From Takakia lepidozioides (taxonomy: Eukaryota > Streptophyta > Takakiopsida > Takakiales > Takakiaceae), in the NCBI GenBank assembly GCA_030704615.1, contig CM060732.1, forward strand, positions 12,030,001-12,094,000: a DNA stretch of 64,000 bases, written 5' to 3'. Both the position numbers and the translations under genes were made by a program. Numbering within the stretch: position 1 is the first letter of the stretch; each line of letters starts with the position of its first letter. This document shows, one piece after another, positions 46,735 through 57,744 of this stretch. A model generated the notes under the pieces. It ran no database searches, was not told the DNA's origin, and worked only from the letters and a program-made list of their open reading frames with translations.

Positions 46735-49700
46735 CTGTACTATATGTCATTCCAGAGACTGTCATTGTTGGTCCATGTGTTTTACAACAATGCTATCAAT
46801 ATAAGACTCATGGTTCGCATTGGAAGCTCAATCCCTGCAAGTTCATTGTGTGTGAAGCTCAAACTTGCGATTTGAAGGATCTTGTAGCCAAGTTCATTCA
46901 ACCGGAAAGGAGAAATTCTGAAAGCTCCCAAATTTGATGTGGGCAAGCTTATGGAGGTAAGACTTAGCTTCCCTCCTCTAATGTAAGTGTTGGATAAGTT
47001 TCATTGAGTGTCGACCTTCACTGCATATATTGGCTCTTTTCTTGGCTGGTTTCATATTTTCTTGGCTGGTATGCTGTTGGTTGGCTTCTTTCATTTCACG
47101 TGTGTAGTGGAAGGGGAGAAGTACTTTCCTAAGTTCTGCTGCAACAATGTCTTTCTCCAGCCTAGATGTTTCGATGGATACAAATTGAAGTGCTTTGAAT
47201 GTTGCTGCAATACTATAATAAAGTGGAGGGTGCTGAATGCAGTTGGCCTTGCTTCGTGCAGGCATAATCCAGGGAAATGTGGACATAGCTGAAACCCCAT
47301 GATAGCATTTCCAGAGGACGGTGTGGATGGCCTCACAATCCAGCATGCAAAATCCAAGACAATGTGGAGCTGGCTGAATGGGCAAACAGGTTAAGTGGCG
47401 AACAAGCCACGTCACTGGTACATAGTTGCATGCTTACATAGTACATGAAAGCATACTATATGTCATTCCCGAAATTGACCATGTTGATCCATGTATTTTA
47501 CAACAATGCTATCAATAAAAGACCAATGGTTCGCATTGGAAACTCAATCCCCGTAAGTGGCTTGTGCGTGATGCTCAAACTTGTGATTTGAAGGATCTTA
47601 TACCCCAGTTCATTGCAGAGGTGATTGGAAAAGACATTCAGAAGGCAACAGCCGTTATCTATAATCTACAGATCCCCTTCAATTTGATGTGGGAAAGCCG
47701 GCTGGCTGGAGGTCTAGTCTCACTTTCACTCATCTAATGTCAGTGTTGTATCCATTGCAATGTGGAGATGTTTGAAACAACATTGGAGCATTTCCAGAGG
47801 ATGGTCTGGATGGCCTTTCGTGGCGTGTGCCGAATCCATGGCAAGAAAACATTGCAGGCAGAACCCATGGCAATGGTACCAGCACGGGTTGGTCCAAAGC
47901 CAATTGCAACAACAAATGAATAAAGGGTGCTGAAAGGAAAGCACTCCATAATTGATCATAAAATCCACTGTCCAAGCATGATATCTTAATGGGAATGCGA
48001 AGGGAGTGTTACCACCTTAAACTATCATGCATGGTCTATAACTGGAGTGCACAAATCTAGCATATCTAATCTTCATCATCCTCATCTATGTCTGGGTCAC
48101 TACATGTATCACTGTCTTCATCACAGACTTCATCTTGTCCAAGGGTTGGCTGAACATCATCACCACGTATACGGGGTGCTCGGAGGTACAAGGAGGCCAC
48201 CTGCTCTAGAGTAACCGGTACCGCTCGGCTGCATGTTGGGCCATCAATAACCACAGTCTCCTCTAGTCTTTGTGGGGCTAACAATCCTTCCACTTCCGCC
48301 ACATCATCATTATCAATTGATATGTCGCAGACCACTCTACGTGCTCGGGGGCTCTTCTCTAGGATGACTTTCCACCCCGGCTCCTTCACACAATCAGAAA
48401 AAAACACTTGATCAACCTGGCCAGGAAACACAAAAGGTTGCTCAGAAGGTGGAAGCATACGGTTAAAATTGACAAGTGTGAAGCCAGCATCATCCTGCTT
48501 CATTGACATAGGTTGACGACCCACGCGACTCGCCCGTACCCACGAACACAAAAACACTATAGGCTGTGTTTGGCCATAGTCAATTTGCAAAATCTCCCTT
48601 ATAAGACCCACATATCTTGTAGGTTCCTCCATGTCATTGCCTGAATTGTTGGTAATGGGCTGGTGCTGGAAAACAGATGAGACTCCACAATCAAAAGACA
48701 CCATACTTGTTGTGTTCATGCCGGGGGATGTAACCCTGTAATGGTTACCATACGCTGTCATACTCTTGAATGACAGGGCAATAAATGATGGAGGCCTTGA
48801 AAGATCCAGTAATTCCTCACGTGTTGTAGGATCAAGCCCATCTGATTGAATTGAGAGATGATCCCGTACACCTTGAGGGAGCCAAACAGCAAATGGAGGA
48901 CATGGATGCAAATCAGGAGGGTACTGAATTGCCGTGGGATTGCTCATGCCTTCCAACCCTTGCTCCTCACAAAACAAGCGTCGTCTGGCTTCTATCCATG
49001 TGGACTCTGCTTCATATATCCTGTCACAATCCGAGGGTCAGCCAGGAGATTGACAGAGGTGGCGTGGGAGATTTGAAAAGACGCCATATGCCAACTAATG
49101 ATAAATGACTAAAACTTGGAAATCTGAATGTCAATGAAGTAGATTTCTTACCCCAACATGACTGACAGACGAGGATGGTTCTGAATGATGTACTCATGTA
49201 CAATATCACACAGGTCATTCAATTTTTGGGCTTTAGAACTTCCTTCCACAACTTCACGTTCCACAGATTCTGCCTCATTTGCATCCCACACCCTTCGTAC
49301 ACTTCCATCAAATCCTGCCATATACTCTGTGCAAAAACCCAATGCTTCTTCAAATTGGTATCCTTCTGCCATGCTCCCCTCGGGCCTTGCCATGTTTCTT
49401 ACGTAGCCCTTCATATCTTTCATTGCCCGCTCCATGGGGTACATCCAACGAGATGCTACGGGCCCGCATAAGTACAACTCATCCACTAGGTGAACAACCA
49501 GATGTGTCATCACATCAAAAAATGATGGTGGGAACTCCTTCTCTATAAGACACAGAGTGAGAACTGCTTCAGTTCTCAATTCCTCATACTCTACAGGATT
49601 CACCACTTTGGCACACAACTTCTTAAATACACGACATACTCGCAAAATGGCCCTTCGAGTCCAAATCGCAGAGATCGTGGCTCTGCAGCAAAATCCGCAA

Positions 49701-49962
49701 ATGTGGTGTCAATGTGTCTCCATGCTTTGCTATCAGCTGGATGTCGAACCAACCCATCTTGGCTCTCATGTCTGTCGTGCCATGTCATGAGGTTAGCGAT
49801 CGATTTACATCGGTACATACGTTTCAACCTTGGAATGACAGGGAAGTGTCGCAATACTTTCTTGGGCACACTTCCACGACCTGGAATGTAACGGGAACTG
49901 CGGCACACTGGGCAAATGTCTACATTCTCATACTCCCCAAGGAAGAGTACACAACCACGCTC
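46735..49962. repeat. Right arm of the giant inverted repeat
   Basis: Inverse copy of 41026-45373 with small indels and one 1138-bp deletion, whose junction reads GATTTGGACTCGAAGGGCC on the minus strand near 49655. The mirrored RPS3A fragments lie at about 46808-46956 and 47538-47703. Homology ends at about 49962, where the FCP1-like gene sequence begins. Confidence 0.88.
48066..49962 (-). pseudogene. CACTA transposase, copy 2, N-terminal and internal deletions
   Basis: Minus strand: a truncated Transposase_21 block (CPMCRSSRY to RSLRFGLE), then the deletion junction, then DUF4218 (from LRVCRVFKKLC to LSVMLG) and an intact DUF4216 frame at 48977-48066 (303 codons) ending in an acidic tail (DPDIDEDDED). 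The C-terminal half is better preserved than copy 1, lacking its 8-bp deletion and nonsense change. The core catalytic region between about copy-1 positions 41328 and 42469 is missing, so this copy cannot encode an active transposase. Confidence 0.87.
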
Positions 49963-49993
49963 ATTTGGTTTGATTCATACTTGGGCAAGTTTC

Positions 49994-51939
49994 ATGGATT
50001 GGCAGGAGGGAAGTCTCGCATATTCTACAGTAGTTGGCAGGATGGATGGCTTGGACAAACTGGTGGAATCACAAGGACGTGAAATGGCAGAATTAAAATT
50101 ACAGATGCAGAGTATGATTGAGTACCAGAAAGCCATTGTGACCAGATTGGGGATTAATCTACCAGGCGCAGGACCAGTGACATCTACGATGGATACGTCT
50201 GCTGTGACAGTATCAAAATGTTTGGAATCCCAGTTTCAGACGGTAACTGGTGCTCACTCTAAGCCCTTATGACTTCCTGTCACTGATGATCTTTTGAATT
50301 TGACCGAGCAGCAGCAGGATACAGGGAAGGCCAGTTGTGAGGTACACGTGGAAATTCAGCCCTTGCCACCTACAAAGGCAATAGCAGCCCAGGGGGCAAT
50401 GGTGACAGAGCCGCCGGGCACACCGGATTCTGGTATCCAGGTATGTGGGAGTTTAGATGGGGAGGAAGATGCAGACGGGGACAAAACAAACAAGCAGGTT
50501 GCTTTAATTTCTCCTGCTCACATGTTGAAGCCAAATGTCAGTTTACTTCCTGGACCAACGAGGAAGCATTTACTAATTCTGGACTTAAATGGTCTGTTAT
50601 GTGAATCTTTTCATTCTGCTAATGGGCCTGCATCCCTTCCCAAAGGATTTGTGGGGAAGATGTGTGGCAAGAAGATGGTAGTTTTGAGACCACGCTGTTA
50701 TGACTTTTTGCAAAAGTGTTTTGAACACTTTGAGGTGGCGGTGTGGTCTTGTTGCCAAGCTCGCAACTTCTTCCCAATGGTGGACTATATTTTTGCAGCC
50801 CACACTAAGCTGGTTTTCCAGTGGGATGCCCTTCACTGTGACGAGGATCCAGTCCTCCCATGCCGTAAGGGGTCTGATTCAAAGCCATTATATTTCAAGA
50901 ACTTGTCTACAGTGTGGGCAGACTGGCCAGAATGGACTTATGAGCACACTGTTCTTGTTGACGACACACCTAGAAAGGCGGCAAACAATCCTCCCTTCAG
51001 TGGGATTTTTCCAGAGCCATGGAAAGTGCAACCAGATTCACCAACTGATGAGTATCTAACAGAGGTGTTGTGGCCTTTCTTGTGGAAGGCATCGAAAGCT
51101 GCCAGTATTCCCAAGTTTTTGGAGTCTCAGCCTGTTTTCGGACAACAACCATACAACACTGCTACTGTGAAGGTACAAACATCCTGACAGTGCTCCAGAG
51201 GCTACATTTTTGTGGATTCATTCATTGCATTGCTTTCCTGGATGCTTCTCCTCGGTTGCTTGATTAATGCTAGGTTTTCTTTGCAGCTTTTTTCATGTTG
51301 GCTTTTTTTGTTTGATTCATACTTGGATTTTGTTTCTATTCACTATTCCTGTTTGCTCATTGTTTTCCTGGTTGTTCTCTGGTCTGTGACACAGGAACTT
51401 GTGACAAACAAAGGTGATATTGTCGACAAGCCGGTACAGACGAGGGGCAAGAGTGTCGACCCGGCGATTAGCCCCCCAAAAGAGGTCTCACCACCACTGG
51501 AGACTGCAAATGGAGTAAGTCCAGGCCGTTGTCTTGTTTGTTTTATTTTTTCCAACCTTGGGGCTCTCTTTAACTCGCAAATGTTGAGTGTCCTAGTCGT
51601 GTGTATGTCATGGGTTTTCACATCGTGTTCTTTTTTGCGTGGAGTTGGGATCACAGTTCAGGGTGGGTGACAAGGTTCGGCTGTTGGATGTGAACTCCAA
51701 ACGCAAAGAAATGTGGAGTAGGGCTGATTCTTGCTCTTCAAGGTGTTGTGGTGGGTTACGGTTACCCTGCTGTGCCCCTTGATTATGCCTGTGTGTACAT
51801 CAAAGAGGCATGTGTCAGTAACACCCCTCTACCATATGTGAATGGTGTTAGGAAACAGACCGAGTTGGGGCAGGTGGTTGGCCAGACAACACTTTGGAGT
51901 CTAAAGTTACTGAAACTTATGGAGCTGCGGAAGGGATAG
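49994..51939 (+). CDS. FCP1/NIF-type HAD phosphatase-like gene carried by the nested CACTA
   Basis: Plausible exons: about 49994 or 50042-50242, 50318-51172, 51395-51514, then 51657-51939 with one apparent 1-bp frameshift near 51710. Exon 1 encodes a short coiled coil (DKLVESQGREMAELKLQMQS). Exon 2 holds an FCP1-homology domain: HLLILDLNGLLCES (motif I), VVLRPRCYDFLQKCFEHFEV, VAVWSCCQARN (motif II region), KPLYFKNLSTVW (motif III Lys) and EHTVLVDDTPRKAANNP (motif IV). Motif I is DLNGL instead of DxDxT, so the second Asp is Asn and catalysis is doubtful; this variant is known in plant FCP1-like proteins. The last part (VVVGYGYPAVPLDYACVYIK) recalls the C-terminal domain of plant transposon second proteins. 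It faces away from transposase copy 2. Confidence 0.7.
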
Positions 51940-52379
51940 TCAGTATTGCACTGTTTAACAGAGTTCTTGATTCTAATAGCACTAGAACATACTAGCTACA
52001 ACAATTCAGCCCATGTGTGGGCTTGCTTGTTTTTGGCTGGGCCTTTTGAGGCATGGATTTTTTGACCTTGTGGCTTTTGAGGTGTCCATTGGGATATTGG
52101 TCTCATTTGGATTTTTGTAATGTGATTTATAGGGCTTGTATTGCCCTGTAGTTGACTATTTTCATTCTCCTTGTGGTTAATAGTATGCAGGAGGGATCCA
52201 TTCTGTTTTCATGTTGGAATTTCACCATGTAATGAAGATTTTAAGTTATTTAATTCACTTTTATTTTAAATAATAATATTAAAAATAATACCATTAAAAA
52301 AAATCCAAGGCTGCAATCTCCCTGTTCTTTTAAATATTAAATGAAAACTAAAAAATAAAATATGAACATTAAAAATATA
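51940..52379. other. AT-rich interior of the nested CACTA
   Basis: Between the FCP1-like gene and the subterminal repeats. 52240-52380 is nearly pure A/T (AAATAATAATATTAAAAATA and similar). It probably includes the 3' UTR of the FCP1-like transcript. No gene. Confidence 0.4.
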
Positions 52380-53115
52380 AACTATTTCGGAAAACAATCT
52401 TGATGACACATGGCATCACTCGTGCTCAAACCAGAACACGTGGCAGTATATGACACGACATTCTTTATCCATATTTTCACCACGTGTAAAGATCCGTAGT
52501 CATATATGCTAGTCATATATTTTGTCTGTGTGCCACATATCACATCTCAAGTGCAACAGGTGTCCCGCTAACAACTCTCCATGTAGACATCCTTGTAGTC
52601 ATATGAGCAAGTCATGTAGTCACCATGTGTGAAATCTGCCATAGCACACGTGTCTCGCTAGCGCCTCTCCATGTAGGCATCACTGTGCAGACATGTAGTC
52701 ATATGATCATGGCAAGAAGTTGTGACATGTCAAATTCGCAGTGGCGCACGTGTCCATCCGTCGCCTCTCCATGTAGGCATCACTTTGCAGACATATAGTC
52801 ATATGATCCCCTGACGAATGCATGACGTGTCGCTTGCGCAGTGGCGCACGTGTCCCGCTGAAGCCTCTCCATGTAGGCAGCGCTCAATAGATAATGTAGT
52901 CATATATTAGTCATATAGTTGTGACTGCAACCCTTTCTGCAGCAGGACTCCAGGTGCCACGCAAGCAGTCATGGATATGACTTGCAAAACGCAGTCCTAA
53001 AGACTAGTCGCTATGACAGGGCTTTTTTCACTACAGAGTGATGTAGTCATGAACGCATATAAGACTGAAAAAATAGTCATATGTGAAGTCATAAAAACGC
53101 TCATCTGTTGTAGTG
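52380..53115. repeat. Right subterminal tandem repeats of the nested CACTA
   Basis: Four units of 90-100 bp start around 52560, 52650, 52750 and 52850. Each carries CACGTGTCCCGCT-like sequence, GCCTCTCCATGTAGGCA (CTCTCC at 52575, 52665, 52765 and 52865) and GTAGTCATAT. GTAGTCATA motifs continue to the terminus. Subterminal repeats of this sort are transposase binding sites in En/Spm elements. Confidence 0.75.
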
Positions 53116-53573
53116 TTGCCTCCTTTGCCCATTCAGCCATCTCCACATTGCCACGGACTCTGCATGCACCACGCAAGGCCATCCACACCATCCTCTGGAA
53201 ATGCTATAATCAGCCATCTCCACATTGCAATGGATTCTGTCCGCACCAAGCAAGACCAACTGCATTCAGCAGCTTCCACTTTATTATGTGGAAAACAAAA
53301 ATTATTGCAGCAGAACTTACGTTCGTACTCCTCCCCTTCCACTACACACGGGAAATTTAACCCCTGGTACCTCAACATGCTCCCCTTCAAGCTCTTCCAA
53401 CTCACCAACATGTCGCTCTATCTTTGCTCCCACCTCCTCACTGTATGTGATCCCCATGAAAGCAGCCAAGCAACAAGATACCAGCCAAGAAAACAGCCAA
53501 TGTATGCATTGAACATCGACACTAAACTGAAACTTATCCAGCACTTAAATTAGAGGAGGGAAGCAAGTTCTAC

Positions 53574-53785
53574 CTCCATAAGCTTGCCCACATCAACTCT
53601 GGGAGCTTTCATAATATTTACTTTGTGGATGAAGGTGTTCTGTATAGGATACATACTGGCTAATATCTTCTCAATGTCTTTTCCAATCACCTCTGGAATG
53701 AACTTGGCTACAAGAACCTTCAAATCACAAGTTTGAGCTTCATGCACAATGATCTCCCTCATCTTCCACCGAAGCAAGCCGAGAC
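53574..53785 (-). pseudogene. Captured RPS3A exon, copy C, least damaged
   Basis: Minus strand reads [20 protein letters not shown] then [34 protein letters not shown] and VDVGKLMEV, a nearly uninterrupted stretch of ribosomal protein eS1 (family pattern [38 protein letters not shown]). It ends at GAG|GTAGAA, a donor position matching copy B (GAG|GTAAGA). Substitutions such as [10 protein letters not shown] show drift from the functional gene. It lies in the outer CACTA, just right of the nested insertion. Confidence 0.8.
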
Positions 53786-53922
53786 ATGGTAACACTACTT
53801 ACATCAGGCTGCATATCGCGAAACTGGTGAAGGACCTGCATGGAAATACTGGCTGCATACAATGTTTTGCAGTTTTCCTAACAAGCAACCACCATTGCAA
53901 CCGTCATGTTCTATGGAAAATT

Positions 53923-53923
53923 T

Positions 53924-53951
<28 letters not shown>
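53923..53951. repeat. (CT)n microsatellite
   Basis: About fourteen CT dinucleotides in a row on the plus strand. Confidence 0.95.
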
Positions 53952-53956
<5 letters not shown>

Positions 53957-55828
53957 CTCACACATGAACCTCAAAAATGGACATCAGAGACCTGAAATGC
54001 CTTCATTATCCCCAAAAACTATTGGTTGGTGTACTTGAGGTTCTATTTCTTTCAGAGACTGCCATTCAACTTCTAAGAATTGCATCATTTTGTCGAAGAG
54101 CCCTAGAAATTGTCTAACATTTTTGAAATTGTGCGTAGCAAGTGCGCTTAATGTGGTTGGGTCGCTTCTTTGTGAAGCCAATGCAGAAAATCCGCAATAT
54201 GTAATTGTCTATTGTTTTCACATCCACAAGTGACTCTATCAGACTCTACCATTTCCACAGCAACCTCCATCAACTTGTCTGTGGTGAAATTTATTCCCTG
54301 GACCAATCCCAAGTCAATTTACAACACGGCCTTTAACCCTGACAACAAAAAAAACTCACTTTAGAGTGCCAAAAGACACAGATTTACCTGAGAATAAGCA
54401 CTTCAATTTCGCTATGATGTACGGAGTGATAAGAGCCCCATACTAGAAGCAGCACTGCACCCACTTAAAATGAGAGTAACCTAAAAGTTAGTGAGGACAT
54501 TGCGACCCTGCACATTCTTGGTGAAGCCAGTTTGGCAATTCGCAGAGAGAACACATATACTGGCGGCCAGCTTCAACCTTTCCTTTGTAATATCTTCCAT
54601 TATTTGACCGGCCAACTTGTGATGACGACAATGCTACCCATATCCTAACATCATTGCATTCGAAAAGAATTCCCAAAATCAAGATCATGAGGGGATATGT
54701 GAAGTTCCCTTTGGAACCTTCCACATAGAATGAAGGGTTTGACAGCGAAATAAGGACAAAAAGGGGGAGGAAGATGCAGGTTCCGATTGGGATTTTGCAT
54801 CGGGCCTGTAGCTTCATGATGGTGATTGGTTATAACTGCTAATGGAAGAGATGTAGACTTGGCTTTAAACGTTTCGATTATAACTTACCAATCTGACACC
54901 AGATAACCTTTGTAAATCCTATCGAACTCTCCCTTCGAATTCGCATCGTTGATGCTTCCATACATGTCCATGAAGGTAACGTTCCAAATTTCTTCAACTA
55001 GATGCAGTTCTCGCCTATGAGATGATCACCATGCTATCTTGCAATCATCGCATTTGAAGACACGACCCGTCGTTCAGCCATACTGTCGCACATTCCCTCT
55101 CTGCAAACTCCACATTCCAAATGGCATCCTCTGCAGACTCTCACTTTACAGACTCAATGAAGAATGCGACTTAGTGCTCTACGGTAACTACAAAATGCTT
55201 GAGCTATATCAAACCAATAGGAAACTAACACATGTACTAAGCTGATAGGATTTCGGCAAACATGGATGGATGAGCTCATCCAATGGATGGATCCATTCAT
55301 GTATATGTCTTCAAAATGACACGTGTACTAATAAAGTCATATAAATGCCTCTAAAATGCCACGTGTAGTGATGTAGTCATATATATAGAGTCATGAATCA
55401 ATATGCAGTCAGACAGTCATAAGTTTACATGCCATGTCATGCTGTGGATGAACTCGTCCAATGGATGAATACATTTGTGTATTTGCCTTTGAAATGACAC
55501 GTGTAGCGATGTAGTCGTATAATTAGAGCTATGAAACCATCTCCAGTCATGGAGTCATAACATTCCATGAAACGTCGTCCACGTGTAGTCAAACATATCA
55601 CACTAGTCATATAAACCATCCCTGTCATTGTGGTCAACAATGTTTGACCAAAGCTTCCTAACTTTCCGGAGTCATGTAGTGATATCCGGCGTCATGTAGT
55701 GATAAAACTATGACTGCAACGCATTTCAGCGCTCTGTAGTCATCTACCTAGTGGAGTTTTTATGACTCCGCCAAAGCCGTAGTCCTAAAAACGCTCATCT
55801 CTTGTAGTGATTTGTACCAGATGTCATT

Positions 55829-57600
55829 ATGAACACTGCCCTGGTGGACATGTATGCCAAATGTGGGTGCAGCAAGCCTGATGCAAAGGGGGAGTTCGAC
55901 AATATGGCTGAACGAGATGTGGTGTTCTGGAATGCCATGACTGCAAGGTATGTGCAGCATGGGTATGGGATTAAGGCTTTGGAAACCTTAGAGCAAATGA
56001 TGTGGGAAGGGATGAAGGCAGACCGGGTCGTGTTCATTTGTGTTTATAATATGCATATGCGAGCTTAGCAGCCCTGGGAATGGTCAAAGAGGTTCATGGT
56101 GACATTATCAAAGTTGGAATTGAACCAGATGTCATTCTGAATATTCCCCTGGTGTACATCTATGCTCACCAAGTGTTCAATAGAATCCCTCAACGATCTT
56201 TGATAATGTGGAATATAATGTTGGCAGGATTTACCAAGCATGGGTTGGTAGGAATGCTTTGGAGACCTATGACCAAATGTTGTGCGAAGGGTTGAAGCCC
56301 AACCGCAGCACATTTGCTTGTGTTTGCAATGCGTGTGCAAGCCTGGGAGCGTTCTGTTGTAGTGAATACTTTTCTGACCCCAGTCAACGGTGGGACAATC
56401 AAGGCAAAAAGGTGAATTCCTGTTGGATTACAGAGAGTAGAAGATGCAATTGAGCATAGGAACTAATGTGATAAGTTGAGTTGGGTGTTTCCTAGAACAA
56501 TTCGAGGCTTTCATTATCAGCTGCTAGCAGCAAGGCAAGGGTGAATGCATGATTTTGGCAGAGGCATGGATAGCTGAAGGAGCAGGGATAGAGTGTGGGT
56601 CCAGATTCATCGAAGAAGGCCGGACTTCAAGCTCCTATGATTCAATAGCTACTAGCAACCTGCATGGATAGATGGTCAATTGGAAGCTGTAGCAGTAGCG
56701 GTGGAATTGATAAATCAGGCACTACTAATGAAGGCACCTTCTTCATTTCACCCTGTTTTTCCTTCTTATCAGAATTGACCCTAAGTTTCCATGTTGAATT
56801 CTGCATGCTAGCTGGTTGAGTGAACCTTTGATAGTTTGGAGTGACTTGACATGATACTGCCAATGTGACAACAGGAAAGCATCCAGAAACAGATAACAGA
56901 GCTGAGGAGAAGCTGTGGAATGAATACTTTTCTTACCCAGTCAATGGTGGGACAATCCAGGCAAGAAGGTGAATGTTTGTCTGATTATAGAGAGTAGCAG
57001 ATGCAATTGAGCATAGGAACTAGTGTGATAAGTTGAGTTGGGTGTTTCCTAGAATAAATCTAGGCTGTCATCGTCAGCTGCTAGTAGCAAGGCTAGGATG
57101 TATGCATGATTTATGCGTAGGCATGGATAGCTGAAGGAGTAGGGATAGAGTGTGGGTCCAGATTCATCCAAGAGGGCCAGAAAGAGGGTTCTGGTGACAT
57201 TGTCAAAGCTGGAATTGTACCGGATGTCATTCTGAACACTGCCCTGGTGACATGTATGCCAAATGTGGGTGCATTAAGGATGCGAAGGGAGTTTTCAACA
57301 CTATGGCTGAACGAGATGTGGTGTCATGGAACGCGATGCTTGCAGGGTATGCACAGTTGGGCGGACGTGGTATGGAGGCTTTGGAGACCTATGATCAAAT
57401 GATGGGGGAAGGGGTGAAGCCTGACCACATCACATTTTTGTGCATTTGCGATGCATGTGCAAGCCTGACAGCTCTGGAAAGGGCATAGAAGTCCATGGCA
57501 ACATTGTCAGAGCTGGAATTTTACCAAATGTCATTCTGAACAATACCCTTGTGGACATGTACATGCAAAATGTGGGTGCACCCTATCCTGCTGATTTGTT
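55829..57600 (+). pseudogene. Fragments of a PLS-class PPR gene
   Basis: Three separated blocks: 55829-56068 (ALVDMYAKCG, MAERDVVFWNAMTARYVQHG), 56080-56350 (KEVHGDIIKVGIEPDVILN; later NALETYDQMLCEGLKPN and CNACASLGAF), and 57170-57590 (MYAKCGCIKDAKGVF, MAERDVVSWNAMLAGYAQLG, EGVKPDHITFLCICDACASL, EVHGNIVRAGILPNVILNNT). These are consecutive P, L and S motifs of plant organelle RNA-editing PPR proteins. The blocks repeat parts of one another, are joined by frameshifts, and are separated by segments also seen at 46290-46700. They sit between the CACTA ends at 55809 and 58497, so capture by a CACTA element is likely. Confidence 0.82.
56360..57180. repeat. Duplicated segment shared with the nested CACTA
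   Basis: 56360-56640 and 56780-57180 are related to each other and to 46290-46700. Shared strings include CGGTGGGACAATC, GATTACAGAGAGTAG, GTGATAAGTTGAGTTGGGTG and GGATAGAGTGTGGGTCCAG. The three copies link the PPR-bearing region with the nested element. They interrupt the PPR coding blocks. Confidence 0.75.
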
Positions 57601-57744
57601 GTTATGCTGGAACAGTAGCAAACGTAGAAAGGCATACGCATTTTACATCTGTTACTATCTTCAGTGCATATGTAGTGTCCTTTGCACTTTGTCATACTAT
57701 TGTTTGAGGAGCAGATTTTGGGACATATGTGCTATATTGTAAAT

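Larger units (their letters stand above)
45432..53115 (-). mobile_element. 7.7-kb CACTA element nested in a related CACTA, TSD TTG
   Basis: The left terminus CACTACAAGAGATGAGCG (45432) and right terminus, complement of CGCTCATCTGTTGTAGTG (ending 53115), pair over about 28 bp with few mismatches. TTG precedes the left end (45429-45431) and follows the right end (53116-53118), the expected 3-bp duplication. Removing the element rejoins flanks to GCCACTTGCCTCCTTTGCCC, which resembles the uninterrupted relative at 44710-44735. Contents: left subterminal region, RPS3A fragments, transposase copy 2 (minus), an FCP1-like gene (plus) and right subterminal tandem repeats. Orientation is set by the transposase. 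Confidence 0.88.
53116..55809. mobile_element. Right part of the outer CACTA element
   Basis: It continues the sequence interrupted at 45431: 53120-53545 is a diverged relative of 44720-45130. The right end CGCTCATCTCTTGTAGTG stops at 55809, and 55430-55809 mirrors the left end of the nested element. 53985-54817 holds minus-strand frames of unknown origin, one with a CSLCELPNWLHQEC cluster recalling a captured zinc-finger fragment. The left terminus of this element was not found in the window. Confidence 0.7.

Noticed and set aside
45432-55809. A single CACTA element from the left end at 45432 to the right end at 55809
   Set aside because: Flanking trinucleotides differ (TTG before, ATT after). 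The pair 45432/53115 has matching TTG on both sides, and its removal restores a sequence seen elsewhere in the window.
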